Origin: Aldrovandia affinis
Lineage: Eukaryota; Chordata; Actinopteri; Notacanthiformes; Halosauridae
NCBI GenBank assembly: GCA_029706075.1
Contig: JAINUG010000018.1
Coordinates: 3,247,001 to 3,311,000, forward strand
Direction: 5' to 3'
DNA: 64,000 nt
Shown: in pieces, positions 21,383 through 33,172 of the stretch
Numbering within the stretch: position 1 is the stretch's first letter
How the letters are laid out: the number at the start of each line of letters is the position of its first letter
Program-made: the position numbers and the translations under genes
Notes under the pieces: generated by a model
What the model saw: the letters and a program-made list of their open reading frames with translations, nothing else
Database searches by the model: none
Told to the model about the DNA's origin: nothing

Positions 21383-22230
21383 TTGATTCTGGCTTTCTGC
21401 ATAGGCCCAGTGATATCTCTGAATAATCAGAGTGATTCTTCCGATCAGGATTGGGAACCTATCCCAAAGAAAGAGTGCGTCTGCAAAATCAAGTCTGTGT
21501 ACTGGGAAATTGTGGTGGCCTGCAAAGCATATTTACAGCCAGCACAGAACCTCACCGTAGACAATGGTAGCGTCCAAAGCAAGAATTAGCCTCAAGTAAT
21601 ATATGAAAAACAAACCAACAAATATGGATATAAATTGTTTGTACTGGTAGACTCCTGCTCTGCCTATACATGGAGCTTCTTTAAGGTAAAATTTAAGCAA
21701 GAGTACTGTGGCACAGGACACAGGAAAAGGGCTCAGATACAGTATGAGTCTGTTATAGGATCGATGGATTTCAACCTATTAGACTCCGGTTACAGTCTTT
21801 GTTGACAACTTTACACCAGTTCTCAACTTTTCAGGGACCTTTTGAAAAATAGAATCTGGGCCTCTGGAACCAGCCGGATGAACAGAGTGCATTTCCCAAA
21901 GACAAAAGTGGACAGCGTATAAAGAGACATTCCGATTCCAGCTGTTAAAGAGCACAACAGGTAAAACACAATGTTGCATTTATTTATGTGTAGGCATACA
22001 ACACTTATGACTTTGTCTTCTTACCGTTTTACTTTGTCTCTATCTATATAGGTGCATGGGGGTGTGGACCTGTCAGACACTCTCTTTGGATATTACAACA
22101 TCATCCGCAAAATCTAAAAGTGGTACGTGACATTTTTCTGTCACTTTGTTGACATCGTCAATGCATTCATTTTGGAGCTTGCTGACTCTGGGTCAACATC
22201 TACCTCTGACCCTTTACCCCCTGCCCCTGG
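21383..22230 (+). pseudogene. piggyBac-type transposase remnant, DDD triad still visible
   Basis: Segments align in order with the piggyBac transposase catalytic domain. LTVDNGSV carries the first Asp at 21560-21562. KPTKYGYKLFVLVDS and YTWSFF follow, in a different frame. VDNFYTSSQLFRDLL carries the second Asp at 21804-21806. HGGVDLSDTLFGYY carries the third Asp at 22067-22069 and is followed by an IVNAFIL-like block. Stops and frame changes interrupt it, for example a TAA after IRKI near 22118. Between the second and third Asp, the sequence from GTAAAA (21961) to ATATAG (ends 22050) has the look of a 90-bp GT-AG intron. The element's true ends were not established. Confidence 0.82.
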
Positions 22231-22362
22231 TGCTTCCCACAAGCCTGGATTCATCATGGCTGGTTCAGCTGTGCCTAAGAATCAGGTGTGTTGTGTCCAT
22301 ATGCTATTTGAGCACACCCTTATGAAATACAATGTGTTCCGTTTCAAATTATACCAAATGTA

Positions 22363-22398
22363 GGCATTTGGTGATGGCCAAATGCCTATGGCCATCAC
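22363..22398. repeat. Two overlapping, mutually exclusive hairpins
   Basis: GGCATTTGG (22363-22371) pairs with CCAAATGCC (22378-22386). GTGATGGCCA (22371-22380) pairs with TGGCCATCAC (22389-22398). The two stems share bases and cannot form together. They lie just downstream of the piggyBac remnant, so they may be its subterminal structure. Confidence 0.7.
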
Positions 22399-22484
22399 AT
22401 GTCTTGAGCTATGAACTTGTTATATTTGGGTCTGTCCAAATAGGCGTGAATGCCCAAAATAGGGGGTGGCGGTTAAGCGGTTAA

Positions 22485-23588
22485 ATTGATAATGGTAATC
22501 ATTTGACGTCTTAACCCATGTAAGTAACGATTGTTGAGGTTTCCCAGTTTGGAATTTCCATTTTCCAGGCCACACCAGATAAAAGCATGCCACGATAAGC
22601 CTTGTCACATAGTAGTGTAATAAGTGCACGATTTGCTTGCCGTGATCTATTCACAGTACATTGTTGTGATTCCACGTTAAAAGCTATGAGCACAAGTAAC
22701 TATGGTTATGTAAACATTGAATCAAGTTTAATTGCATACACGTGTGTACTGCCATTCGAAGGGTTTGCAGTGTAGAAGAATGTGACAACGTTAATTACAT
22801 CTTCCTATTTGCTGTCTCCCTTCTTTCCAGTTTCGACACCCACATCCACCTTAAAATGTCCCATATGACAACAGCAGGGGCAAGCAACTACCTCAACTCT
22901 GTTCAGGCAGCACGGGGAGCTTTGCACAGCGCTGTATTTCTTCAGAGATTGTGCGTTTGTACGCATATATATTCTCTTCGCTAGTTGGGTTCGTAGCTCT
23001 TGTAATCTACCTTCCAGGGTTTCGTAGATTTGCTACTGGCATTGAGAGCTTCTCCTGCTCTCCTTGCTCGCTTTGAGTGGCTACAAAGAGGTAGTATAAA
23101 GTGAGTGTAGTTGTACCTAGCCCCATGTTGCCAGCTATGCCAATTCCCATTTACCGAGGGGGACTATCTAAAAACCGCCGAGTATATTTGACAACACACG
23201 TCCATGAAAGGTCAGTAATGGCCGGGTTCATTGGAATACACAACCAGAATTATGAAAATAGATACATTTTATTACGACTTCAATAGAACAAGATAAAAGT
23301 ACATGAGGAAGTTAAAACAAGCCAATTCGTACAGAAGGTCAACAATGGTTAGCTAACATTGGCTATGACAAACAATGTCATGCAAATTGCGACAGGTACA
23401 ACATTAAAAGAGTAATATAACACGAGGCGACATCAGAGGGATTACGTTACCAGTAAATTTGAGTGTGTACAAGTATCTCGTATTACAATGCTATATATGC
23501 GCAGCAGACAGCTAGAGAATATTTACTAATAAATGTTATAAAACATTATAACAATACAAGCATACAAAACACGTCATCAACCATATTG
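22485..23588. other. Non-coding sequence
   Basis: No gene-like frame or recognised repeat is visible, although frames of 60-80 codons occur. TTAA words near 22470 beside a GGGGGTGGCGG run could mark the right end of the piggyBac element, but this is not proven. Confidence 0.5.
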
Positions 23589-24329
23589 TTATCCCCCTCT
23601 ACTCCGGTGTCCCACCAGTGGGACACTCTGCCACACCCCCGTCATAAAATCATAAAAATATGGATATTAATAAGTATATACTTCTCCACATATCACACAA
23701 TACCTACATATAATATATTAAACGATGGGGATTTTTGTCCTGGATGTTAAGTATATTAACACATTTTAATTAAAACGGGCAAAACTTACAGGCTGCACCA
23801 CGGCCAATGGCCGTTTTGGGTTACGGCGTGTTGACAATGTTGACATGATTTCATATAAAATCTAATATAATACACGGTCATATTGGACATAGCTAAATAC
23901 AAAATATTCTAAGGATTAAAATAAGACCAAAGTTGCCTAATTTACATACAAATGACCAAAGTTACGACAAGTTTTACATGCATTTCACATTGACTTTCAA
24001 CAACGCGAACTAGTACGAGTTCGCAGAAACCAAAAGTAATTTATCTCGTAATACACTAAATACCAAGAAAGTAACCAAAACACTGGTAGATTGTAAAAGA
24101 CAAACTTGTTAACGTGAAAATCTGTATAAACACATCTACATCGGCATAAATACGTATTATAGCAGTGTTTTCGTATTTTTTCCTCACCGGAAATTCAAGA
24201 TGAAAAAAAAAGTGAAAAAAACGTACTTTTTCCTAACATGTTGTTTTTCATTTGCCACACAGAAACGTCATTATCACTGATTGACAGCTTTTATTTCAAA
24301 TAGGAGAAGAGTATCTTACAGCCAATTCA

Positions 24330-24766
24330 GTGACCATTTGTATACGGGTTTCTTATTTGCTCAAACCAGGCAAAGATCCAGCGCATGCAAAGAGCTTTCG
24401 CCCAATCTCTCTGCTATGCCACCTCTACAAGCTGTTTGAGCGCTTGATTCTTAACAGGCTTGCCCCTGTTGCTGAACCAACCATCATCCCCAAGCAAGCC
24501 GGATTCCGACCTGGCAAATCTACAACAAGCCAACTTCTGAACCTCACTCAACACATTGAGGATGGGTTTCAGAAAGGACTGGTAACAGGAGCCGTCTTTG
24601 TTGATCTGTCTGCCGCGTATGACACTGTGAACCATCGCCTCCTCCTAAAAAAGACCTTGGAGTTGACAAAAGACCTGGCACTCACAGACCTCATTGGAGC
24701 CCTCCTGAAAGATAGGCGCTTCTTTGTTGTCCTGAATAACAAGCATGATTTGCGCCCCGGTGCCCA
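24330..24766 (+). pseudogene. Non-LTR retrotransposon reverse-transcriptase fragment
   Basis: An open frame of about 145 codons carries RT blocks in order: KPGKDPAHAKSFRPISLL, LFERLILNRL, QAGFRPGKSTTSQLL and VFVDLSAAYDTVNHRLL. The VDLSAAYD block is RT motif A with its catalytic Asp. The style fits the Jockey/I/CR1 broad group of LINEs; I cannot fix the clade. It begins abruptly and ends near LLKDRRFFVVLNNKH, before the YxDD box, so it is an internal fragment with no endonuclease and no 3' tail. Confidence 0.85.
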
Positions 24767-24849
24767 TTCGCACCGGTTCCACAGCGCACGCTACGCCTCT
24801 GTGCGCTACGGAGGAAAAAACTGTCTTCCTATTGTTACATTTTTTTTTT

Positions 24850-24937
24850 CTTACTTTTTTTTGGGGCGACCCCACCATTACCCTTTGGCGACCCCAAGTG
24901 GGGTCGCGACCCATAGTTTGAGAACCGCTGCTGTATG
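24850..24937 (-). mobile_element. hAT-type terminal fragment
   Basis: The reverse complement starts CAGCGGTTCTCAAACTATGG and continues GGTCGCGACCCC, a hallmark terminus of hAT-family elements in vertebrates. Only one end is present. It follows the LINE fragment and lies inside the possible 23.6-26.4 kb element. Confidence 0.65.
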
Positions 24938-25744
24938 TATTACTAAGTTTTGTTAGGACATGTACATTGCTTTGTAAAGTTGGAAAATAAATCCCCAGAA
25001 GTTGATAATGACAAGACATGGAGGTTTGTTTACCGAACCTAAAATCGTTTACTGAATTTACCGAGTGAAGATAGAAGCTCTTTCATTCCGGTAGCGAACA
25101 CGTTTATGGTAAATCCATGTTTAATTCACTCCTATTATGTCTTGTGCTAGCTAGCTACATAGCAAAGTATGTGTTTGCTGTTTTTTGGTTTTATTTTCAA
25201 TGCTAATATAGTTTCATTGCTAGCTAGCAGTGATTGCTAGCTAGTCCCCTTGGATTGCATTCGTACTAAACGAACAAAACCATCATTTTACCACTACTTC
25301 CAGGCTTACAGATATGAACAGTAGCACATCTTATTTAGATATATACTTTTTGTACGCATTTTTTATGCAGTGTGATTATAATCACACATTTTTATATGTG
25401 TAATTATACATATAATAATGCAAATTATTCTGTTTTGGGCTATTTCATGGGCTGTTTGGGCTATTTACACCAGCACAGATGAAGCGTGCACCTGGGATTT
25501 CACTGGACATCACACATTCCTTCAGCTGTATTGCCACTACTTTGCCTGACACCATGATTACAATTACCTATTTGGCCTTGGAGTAATATGTTCAGTATTC
25601 TCCATTCTTTTCCCCAGGGTTTATGAACATCACAAACATACAATCTGAGGTAATTACATGGTACTCAGTCATACAATTATTGACATATGCTATGCAAAAA
25701 TATATCTATTTCAATAAATTTAGTTAAAACGCCTGTTGTTTCCT

Positions 25745-26300
25745 GTACTTCAGTCAACAATAACATGGTGTACCTAACTAATACTCAGACTAGAATGCCA
25801 TCACATAGATGCACATACAGTACATCTCCCAATTGTACCCTTTCGTTTAATACCAAGATCATGGACCTGCCCCTCATATTTGAGAAATTACAGGCAAATA
25901 CAATTGGGCAACATGCATATAGGGGAAAAATAGGGGAAATGTATTTATCAAAAAATGCCTGAGTCTAATTATTATAAAAGCTCTTGTAGCTTTTGAATAA
26001 TTTGTTCTATCTCCTCCAAATTTTTTACAGGAGTTAATGACATCACATAGACAGAAATTACGTTGTTATATAGCTTCTCTATCCATATTATTATTTACAT
26101 ATTTTTGAAGAATTATACATTAAAATATATTTTTTTAATATAAAATTGCTATATTTTCTATATATTAGTTAACAATAACATGGGGTAAGTAATTTATACT
26201 CAGACTAGGATGCAAAATCCCACAATCTCTCAATTCCCCCCTTTCATTTGATACCAATTTCATTCATGTGCCCCTCATACTTGAAAAGTTATAGGGGATT
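25745..26300 (+). repeat. Diverged direct duplication, about 420 bp apart
   Basis: The block at about 25751-25905 (GTCAACAATAACATGGTGTA, ATACTCAGACTAGAATGC, GCCCCTCATATTTGAGAA) recurs at about 26168-26300 (GTTAACAATAACATGGGGTA, ATACTCAGACTAGGATGC, GCCCCTCATACTTGAAAA). Homology is clear but diverged. Both copies lie within the proposed 23.6-26.4 kb element. Confidence 0.75.
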
Positions 26301-26374
26301 TAATTTATACAAATATATGTATATGCACTGGGATGGAATGTTGGGAAAAAGGGGGGTGGAGTAGAAGGGGTTAA

Positions 26375-27084
26375 ACTACACTCATACTACAGTAGCAATA
26401 TTCTCTGCCTGAAATTTAACTACTGGTTGGAAATTAAAAAAATATTATTTACAAACATCACCTCTATTGTTGAAAGCAGAAGTACATTTCCCATTTTGTT
26501 AGTGTTTAGCCCAAACACATCTTGCTTAGCTCTACTTTTGACAACCTAGTCAAAAGAGTTACTTTTTAGAAAAAGTAACTTTGTCAGAGGTAATAGTCCT
26601 TGTCATTAATTGACAAATAAGAAGTATTAGTCATATGATTTTCTCCTTAAATGGTCTTGTATGTTGAACTTGTTTGGAGACAATGGAAGGTGGTGTCTCA
26701 TCTACATGGCTGCAGAATATTCAGGTTACAGAAAGCCATTTGGTCTGTGCATTATCATGACAGTGATCACTTTATTTGATAGGATAATGATTAAGTTACT
26801 GTGGGTGGACCCACAGGATGGTCCTGCAAAGTATAAAGATACACCATACACACATTACAATATTTCTGTGTATTTGCCCTGCTGTGCTTTGCCCGGTGGA
26901 CTTGTGCTGATCCTCATTTGCTCCCTTAAATAAATCACACTTGATTGGAAACTGTCTGAACACGGTAATTTTTCACAAGTTGGAATTCTTACAAACCTGA
27001 CCCCTTCAGTTTTGTAACTCGGCATCACTTAATCAGGCTATCAAAATGGCCATGGTCTTTTTTTCTCATTCTGACTCACTCTTT
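26375..27084. other. Non-coding sequence with a short perfect hairpin
   Basis: No gene is recognised; a 90-codon frame at 26661-26933 has no known motif. A perfect hairpin CTGTGGGT-GG-ACCCACAG lies at 26799-26816. Confidence 0.5.
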
Positions 27085-27086
27085 GT

Positions 27087-27890
27087 TTGGATCTCACCCA
27101 AGAGGCCACTCAACTCCTGGTCCAGGCCCTGGTGATCTCACGTCTGGACTACTGCAACTCCTTGCTGGCAGGCCTTCCGGCCTGTGCCATCAAGCCACTG
27201 CAACTAGTCCAGAACGCTGCTGCTCGCCTGGTGTTCACCACCAGCGAAGTTCACCCACGTCACCCCTCTACTCTCCTCTCTGCACTGGCTCCCCATCGCA
27301 GCACGCATCAGATTCAAGTCACTGGTGCTTGCTTTTCAAGCGGCCAGAGGTGCTGCTCCCCCATACCTCCAGTCACTCATCACGCCCTACACCCCGTCCA
27401 GACCTCTCCGCTCCGCCTCCGCTGGCAGACTGACTGCCCCATCCCTCCGGGCGCCTGGCAGCCGCTCCTCGCGGTCTCGCCTCTTCTCTGTCCTGGTCCC
27501 TCGTTGGTGGAACGACCTCCCGCAATTGGTCAGGACTGCGGAATCACTTCCAATCTTCCGCAAGAGACTCAAAACCCACCTCTTCAGACTCCACTACCCC
27601 TGATCTCTGTCCATCTAGCTAAATTGTCTTCACCACTGTTTACTTGTTCAACACTATACTCTTTATTTAAATTTAAAAAAATGTACATTTTGTAAACATT
27701 GTAAAATACCTTTTCCTTCCCGGTGTTACAGGTATGGTACGCAGATGCCTGCAATGATGTCTATTGCTGTATTCCTGCACTGATCTCGTGCGCTAACTGA
27801 TTGTTCCTACCATGTATTGATGCACATCTTGTAAGTCGCTCTGGATAAGAGCGTCTGCTAAATGCTTAAAATGTAAAATGTAAAAATGGA
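27087..27890 (+). mobile_element. 5'-truncated L2-type LINE, C-terminal RT region and 3' UTR
   Basis: The frame at the start reads LVQALVISRLDYCNSLLAGL, then LQLVQNAAARLV. This is the conserved segment after the RT domain of L2/CR1-group LINEs. A later block in another frame (ARGAAPPYLQSLI, and RSRLFSVLVPRWWNDLP near the end) is also standard for this group. The 3' UTR ends TAAGTCGCTCTGGATAAGAG followed by GCTAAATGC and short AAAATGTAA repeats. A second, inverted copy of the tail is inserted in the Gypsy fossil at 17.84 kb. Truncated at the 5' end and frame-shifted, it is dead. Confidence 0.93.
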
Positions 27891-30368
27891 TCTGTAAGCT
27901 TCAAATGCTTTATATGTCAAATGTCAGAATTACATTACATAATGATTTTCAATCAGCCCTTCGCATGTAACTTAATTAATCAGCTCTGTGGATAAGCCAA
28001 ACTGCTAACCAGAAATAGACATTTCAAAAGTGAGCATATTCAAAACCATTTGTTATTGTTCTGGCATTGTATCATTCAGTGGTCAGATTTTCAAAGAACA
28101 CCTTAATACTTATTTTACAACTAGGACTTTTTTCAGTGATCAGTACACTGAACTTTCATCAGTGAATGGATTCTCATTCTTGTAGATGATAGTTTTTTGA
28201 GGTTGTTTAAATTAATCTGGCAGATATTTAACAATCCCACTGCCAGCTCAGTTTTCACTGAGTGCTGTGCATCCCTCAGCCTTTACCACACACACACATA
28301 GACATCACACTCAGTAAGCATGTCTTTGAGCAACTTATACCATGACCTAGCTGGGTCTTAATCATTGACCTTTGTCTCAAATGTAAGACAGCTTCTCACT
28401 GACCTATACAAACAGTATATTTTATAGAGCTTTTCAATTGCAGTCCATGGAACTACTTTACAATTGTATATGTATATGTATACAGTGGTGGACGTGGGCC
28501 AGATATGGTATGGTATATCATAATATGGTATATGGTATAACAGTCGAAGTGGACTGGTGGAGAATGGAATTATATACCATCACTCATAAAAATATACAGC
28601 TGGTATGTTATGATACACTTAATGAGGATTTATTTTATTTTTTTCATTTATTAGATTTAGATAGATTTAGTATTCCAAAGATTTAGGCAGCTATCTATTG
28701 CAGGTTATCGAATGTTTATGTGAGCTAGGTCAGAAAATATTTAGGCTAACTCAGGAACTATGTAACCAGCAGGAGATTCATTTTCATTTTTACAGTTAGC
28801 AAGGTGAGATGTTCTTGTATGATTTCAATTCAGGTAACAGGTAACTTATATGGCCCGATGGCCTATTTGTGTCATCATATATTCTCATTTTGACAATTTG
28901 ACACATTTTTAGCTAGTTAGCTAACAGAAATGTATTTGTAGATACCACTGCCTAAAATGAAGAAATGAAAATCAGTTGAGAGCCAGTAACCAGTTATTGG
29001 TGAATCATCCTTTTAACCATTTTAATACATTTTTTTGACCATTCCTTTATTTTGTTTCACTACTCAAGTTTTTAGATAAATAATTAAAGCACTAAAATCA
29101 GACTCTTATCCAGACCAACTTACAAAACGTAATTATTTTGATGAAGTACTTAGCACTGGTAAATAATTCATATGAAAGTTTAATAGTAAATGCATTGGGT
29201 TTTATGTTGGATTTGTCTTCAAAAACCTCTTTCCTTGAGGATCAGTGCGAAAAATGTTGTAGCACTTATTTTTTCATACTGATACTTTTTAATAATTACT
29301 TCCACTGTGTATACTGTATGTATATGTATGACCCGAGATACATACTGATGTGCTCTATCTTAAAAAATACAATGTTTAAGTTAGCCATTGCTTTTTATGA
29401 GTCAATTAAAGCACTAACTTTCCAAGAATCAACTTTTGAAGGTTCTAGGCTAATGACCCATAGAGATGAGCTGTTTGCTTTCTCAAGGTTAATGCTGCAA
29501 AGGGTTGGAGAAGACATGAGATTTTAATACAGTCATGAATCAAAGTTTGGGCAGAACTATGCATAACTTAAAATACAAGAGGCATCCTATTTTCAATTTC
29601 ATAACAAGCAGATAAAGTTAATGTACCTGTTTAATAAACTAAGAAATTGCCCTCGTTTATTTCTGCAGTATTATATTGGTACAACATCAATCTCAATAGC
29701 AAATATACGGTACATCAATGGATAATATTGTAAAGGTTTTAGTCGATAATGTTGTTGGTAATGTTCGGTAAGATGTCAGTAAGAGTTGGCAATGTTCAAT
29801 TTGAACATTTCACTTTTACAAAACAGTTTACCTGCTTAAGTTAATGTTTTTGACAATTTGAAATGTACCCATTCCTATTAAAGGTCACAGACATACTTAT
29901 TAAGAAGAACTGAAACAAAAATATCTGAAAAATAATATTTCAAATTCTATCATGGCTGCCATAGTACAACAACATGGATTTTATAATTGGAAAGATAAGA
30001 TATATTCTCTCTGCTCACAAATAACACAACAGCAAAATACAAATGCAGTTTAAGCATACACAAAATCAAATATGAATAATTAAAAAATATGATCAAATAG
30101 TATCAATATGAACAATAAATTATTATGCAATACATATGTGTAACCTGATCATTTGACATTGTTTTCAACCAAGAAAATATCTTCTTGTAATATCTAAATA
30201 ATTTTTGGGATGACCAAACTGGAACATGTTTATATTATATTTTCTTCATATTTTATTTAATAAATACCAAGGTAGCTAGCTTGGTACAACTAATAGCAGG
30301 GGGAAGCCAAGGGGATAGATGTTGATTCAAATGGTGCTGAATAACCTTTCTCAGAAATGCATAACTTC
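27891..30368. other. Non-coding AT-rich sequence
   Basis: About 2.5 kb with no recognisable gene. A TATGGTATA-rich patch at 28500-28540 is a short irregular repeat. The 129-codon frame at 29138-29527 is AT-rich and motif-free, and I treat it as chance. Confidence 0.55.
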
Positions 30369-30377
30369 ATTCTAGAG

Positions 30378-30623
30378 GGTAGAGGCTAGATGCCCCTCTT
30401 CCAGGATGGTCATCTGCACTTGCGTTGAGATGTGAGATGCGATGACTCTTCAGGGCCTTTCAGCTGTATTTTCATGCATCGTTTCATCTGAGGCTTACTG
30501 CACCCTGAACCTAACCCTATCCGTAATCCTAACCCTAAACCTAAAGTCACACATATCTTGCATCTCGACGCAAGCGCAGATGACCGTCCCGTCCTCTGGA
30601 AGAGGGGCATCTAGCCTCTACCT
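30378..30623. mobile_element. Foldback MITE with 9-bp target duplication and telomere-like loop
   Basis: Inverted arms of about 70 bp start GGTAGAGGCTAGATGCCCCT on the left (30378) and end with its reverse complement on the right (to 30622). The innermost 27 bases of the outer arm are identical. The 9-bp word ATTCTAGAG flanks both sides (30369-30377 and 30624-30632). A 9-bp duplication is typical of Mutator-like elements. The arms also share CATCTGC(A/G)CTTGCGT(T/C)GAGATG. The loop holds CCTAACCCT-type degenerate telomere repeats at about 30506-30545. There is no coding capacity. Confidence 0.85.
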
Positions 30624-30632
30624 ATTCTAGAG

Positions 30633-31906
30633 TTACCCCTTAAGCCTGCATGACATAGCAATGACATTACCAAACAACTGTTCCAGAGCCTGAGGAAGCA
30701 AGGGGTAAATAAAATACCAGTGAGGGCCATGACCCTCAGCCTCAATGCAGGTACACATGAGCATACACTATGCTTACTATGTGAGGGGCTCTGGTACTAT
30801 AGTTTTGGCAATGGTGATTAACCTGGTATGCCTGTTTTTAATCAATATTCGTGAGCTGCCTGAAGACACATTTTTGGCTTTAAACAAAGCTTATGGTTAT
30901 AAACAGCAGCACCCCTCCTAAAATTCCTATGCAATCACCCATACCCTATGCCCACCGCCAGCTTTACAAAAGGATATAAATATAAATATATTTGTATTGC
31001 AATATAACAGGGTCTTCAACTCCAGGCTGCAGGTATTTTACACGCACTACACCAAAGGATATAAATATAAATATATTTGTATTGCAATATAACATAGTGT
31101 ATATTGGTTCTAACATGCATTAAACTCCTAAAACATATAATTCTGCTGGTGGAAATACAAAGCTCAGGTATCCTAATGTTTCCTAAGACCTGGCTAACCT
31201 GAGCTAAGTAGTTATTTTAAAACGATGCACATGGAATGGATTTATTATTTGTTTAAAATGTTAAGCGCCTGTTCTGCCGCATAGGTGTCAGAATGCCTCG
31301 CTTCCAGTGTTAAAACACATGTCCTTATACTGCAATCTAATAGTAATGAATATTCACATAAACAATGTTGTATTGTTTGAGATGTTCACATTGCTACAAA
31401 TAATACATATATGGGTAGTCAGAGATATATGGAAAGCAAGCTGTGCTCCTCGTGCTTTTTGCTGTACCTCTGGGCTTGCCTAGCTGATTTTCTCTGCTTG
31501 TCTCTACACTCTAAAACGGTATGATATCAAGTTTTTAAGAGCAAAATTATTTGTGCATCAACAAAAGCAACTTCAAAAATTATTTGCATAACGTTATTGT
31601 CATTGCAATATTCACAATTTGCGTACTTTAATCAAAGTACTTTAAACCCAGCTGGTGCAGGCACACTGCAGGTGCCAGAATGACCAGAGGAGGCACTCTT
31701 GTGCGGTGAGGTGGCGGATAATGTGCAAATGACAGTATGGTATTTCAAATTACAATTTCAAATACTCATAATTGAGATTTAAAATGTGTCATCTTTTCAA
31801 ATATTCACAGTCAAATGAAATATGAAAATAATAATAATAAGTAAAGAAAGTAGAAATAAAGACAACATTATAGTTCTTAACTACAATGCATACATTTCCA
31901 TAGGCA
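30633..31906. other. Non-coding sequence with a 41-bp direct repeat
   Basis: A 41-bp AT-rich block containing AAAGGATATAAATATAAATA is present at 30968-31008 and again at 31054-31094, 86 bp apart and essentially identical. No gene is recognised. Confidence 0.6.
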
Positions 31907-32609
31907 TGCTGTCCTTTGGTCATCCCAGTGGTCATCCATGGTATATCTTGGTACCATCTTTGATAACACCCTGAAGTTTGAGCAAAACACAGAAGCCATA
32001 ATCAGAAACGACAATACCTCCTCAGGAAGCTAAATTCATTCAGTGCCCAAAAACCATTTTACAAACCTTCTACAGCTCCTTCATTGAGAGTATTCTGTGC
32101 TTCTCATTCATCTGCTGGTTCACATCCCTCACTGTTAAAAACCAGAACCTCCTCCAAACTGGTGCCCCTCAGAAGCTTATAGTCTCATTATATGAACACC
32201 AGGCCAGGAGGAAGGCCCACGACATCCTGGGGGACAGTACCCATGTCCTCTATCCCCACTTCCAAATGTTCCCTCTCGGGGGCTGTCTACACCTCCCCAG
32301 GTGCTCTACCAATCGACACAGAGCATCTTTCATACCTAAGGCCATCTGCCTGGTAAACAAGGCACTAAAAGACGATCCTAGGCTCTACCTGGAGCTTAGC
32401 ATGTGAAATGCTTACTGTGCATGTGGACTAACTGTAAAAAATTTTACACTTATTTATTTATCTTTTTTAATTTCACTTGTGCATCCAGCCCCAATGTAGC
32501 TTTATTGTATCTGTCTGTGTCTGCTTCTTGGCTGTTTTTACCATGCTCAAATTCAAATTGCCCCTCAGGGATTAATAAAGTTATATTGTATTGTATTGTA
32601 TTGTATTGT
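31907..32609 (+). mobile_element. LINE 3' end (CR1/L2 broad group) with (ATTGT)n tail
   Basis: Translations in changing frames show YLGTIFDNTLKFEQNTEAI, then FIESILCFSFICWF-like and QARRKAHDILGD-like segments. These are the order and style of the C-terminal region of CR1/L2/Rex-type LINE ORF2. The 3' end reads CAGGGATTAATAAAG, then ATTGT repeated about five times at 32583-32609, a LINE-type microsatellite tail. Frame changes and stops are frequent, and the 5' part is missing. Confidence 0.75.
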
Positions 32610-33172
32610 GAAAATTGTATTGCGAAAAATGAACAAAACACTGTATGCTTGGCTTTTGCAATACAATTTTTTACAAAATTTCAAGTCGGAAACCACAATG
32701 CAATAGATGGACATATTGCTTCCAAATTCTGTATTACTCCAACATACTGGTGCTACTATTGGTGATTAAAATAGCCTGTACTCCCAAATAGGCCAATTTT
32801 CTAGCTAGCAATCTTACATACTCATCAGAAAGAGTAATGTTTAAGACAGCTGATACATTATTGCTCCTGTTTGGTGAGATAGAGACAATGGCATTGTTTG
32901 CTAGTAGTTAGCAATGGACAATGCAAATTTTGAAACCATAATACTCATGGTGACTCATGGTGTTTGATTCCCTCTGATCCCAGAACCTACTCCTGAGTGC
33001 ATTGGCCTTAACAAGAAGATGAAAATGAACCTGAAATCTGACTCAGGGTTTGTGCTTAAGGGGTACCAGTTTACTGTTCACACATTAACAAACAAACAAA
33101 ACTGTGTCTGCTATAAAAGCAGCAATGGTTAGCGGTAAAGTGAGCATGCATGGGCCTAGGGCACACACACAC
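32610..33172. other. Non-coding sequence
   Basis: No gene-like frame or recognised repeat. A short CA tract at 33163-33172 abuts the possible LTR that follows. Confidence 0.5.

Larger units (their letters stand above)
23593..26370. mobile_element. Possible second TTAA-targeting (piggyBac-like) element, composite
   Basis: The left end CCCCCTCTACTCC (23593) is the inverted match, 12 of 13 bases, of the right end GGAGTAGAAGGGG (26358-26370). The flanks are TTAT (23589-23592) and TTAA (26371-26374), close to the piggyBac TTAA target. A perfect hairpin, GTGTCCCAC/GTGGGACAC, sits 15 bp inside the left end. No transposase is recognised inside; instead there is LINE debris at 24.3 kb and a hAT end at 24.86 kb. 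The element would be non-autonomous and secondarily invaded. The short terminal match could be coincidence. Confidence 0.45.

Noticed and set aside
28490-28540. TATGGTATA-rich patch as a tandem repeat
   Set aside because: Units are irregular in length and spacing; low-complexity AT sequence explains it.
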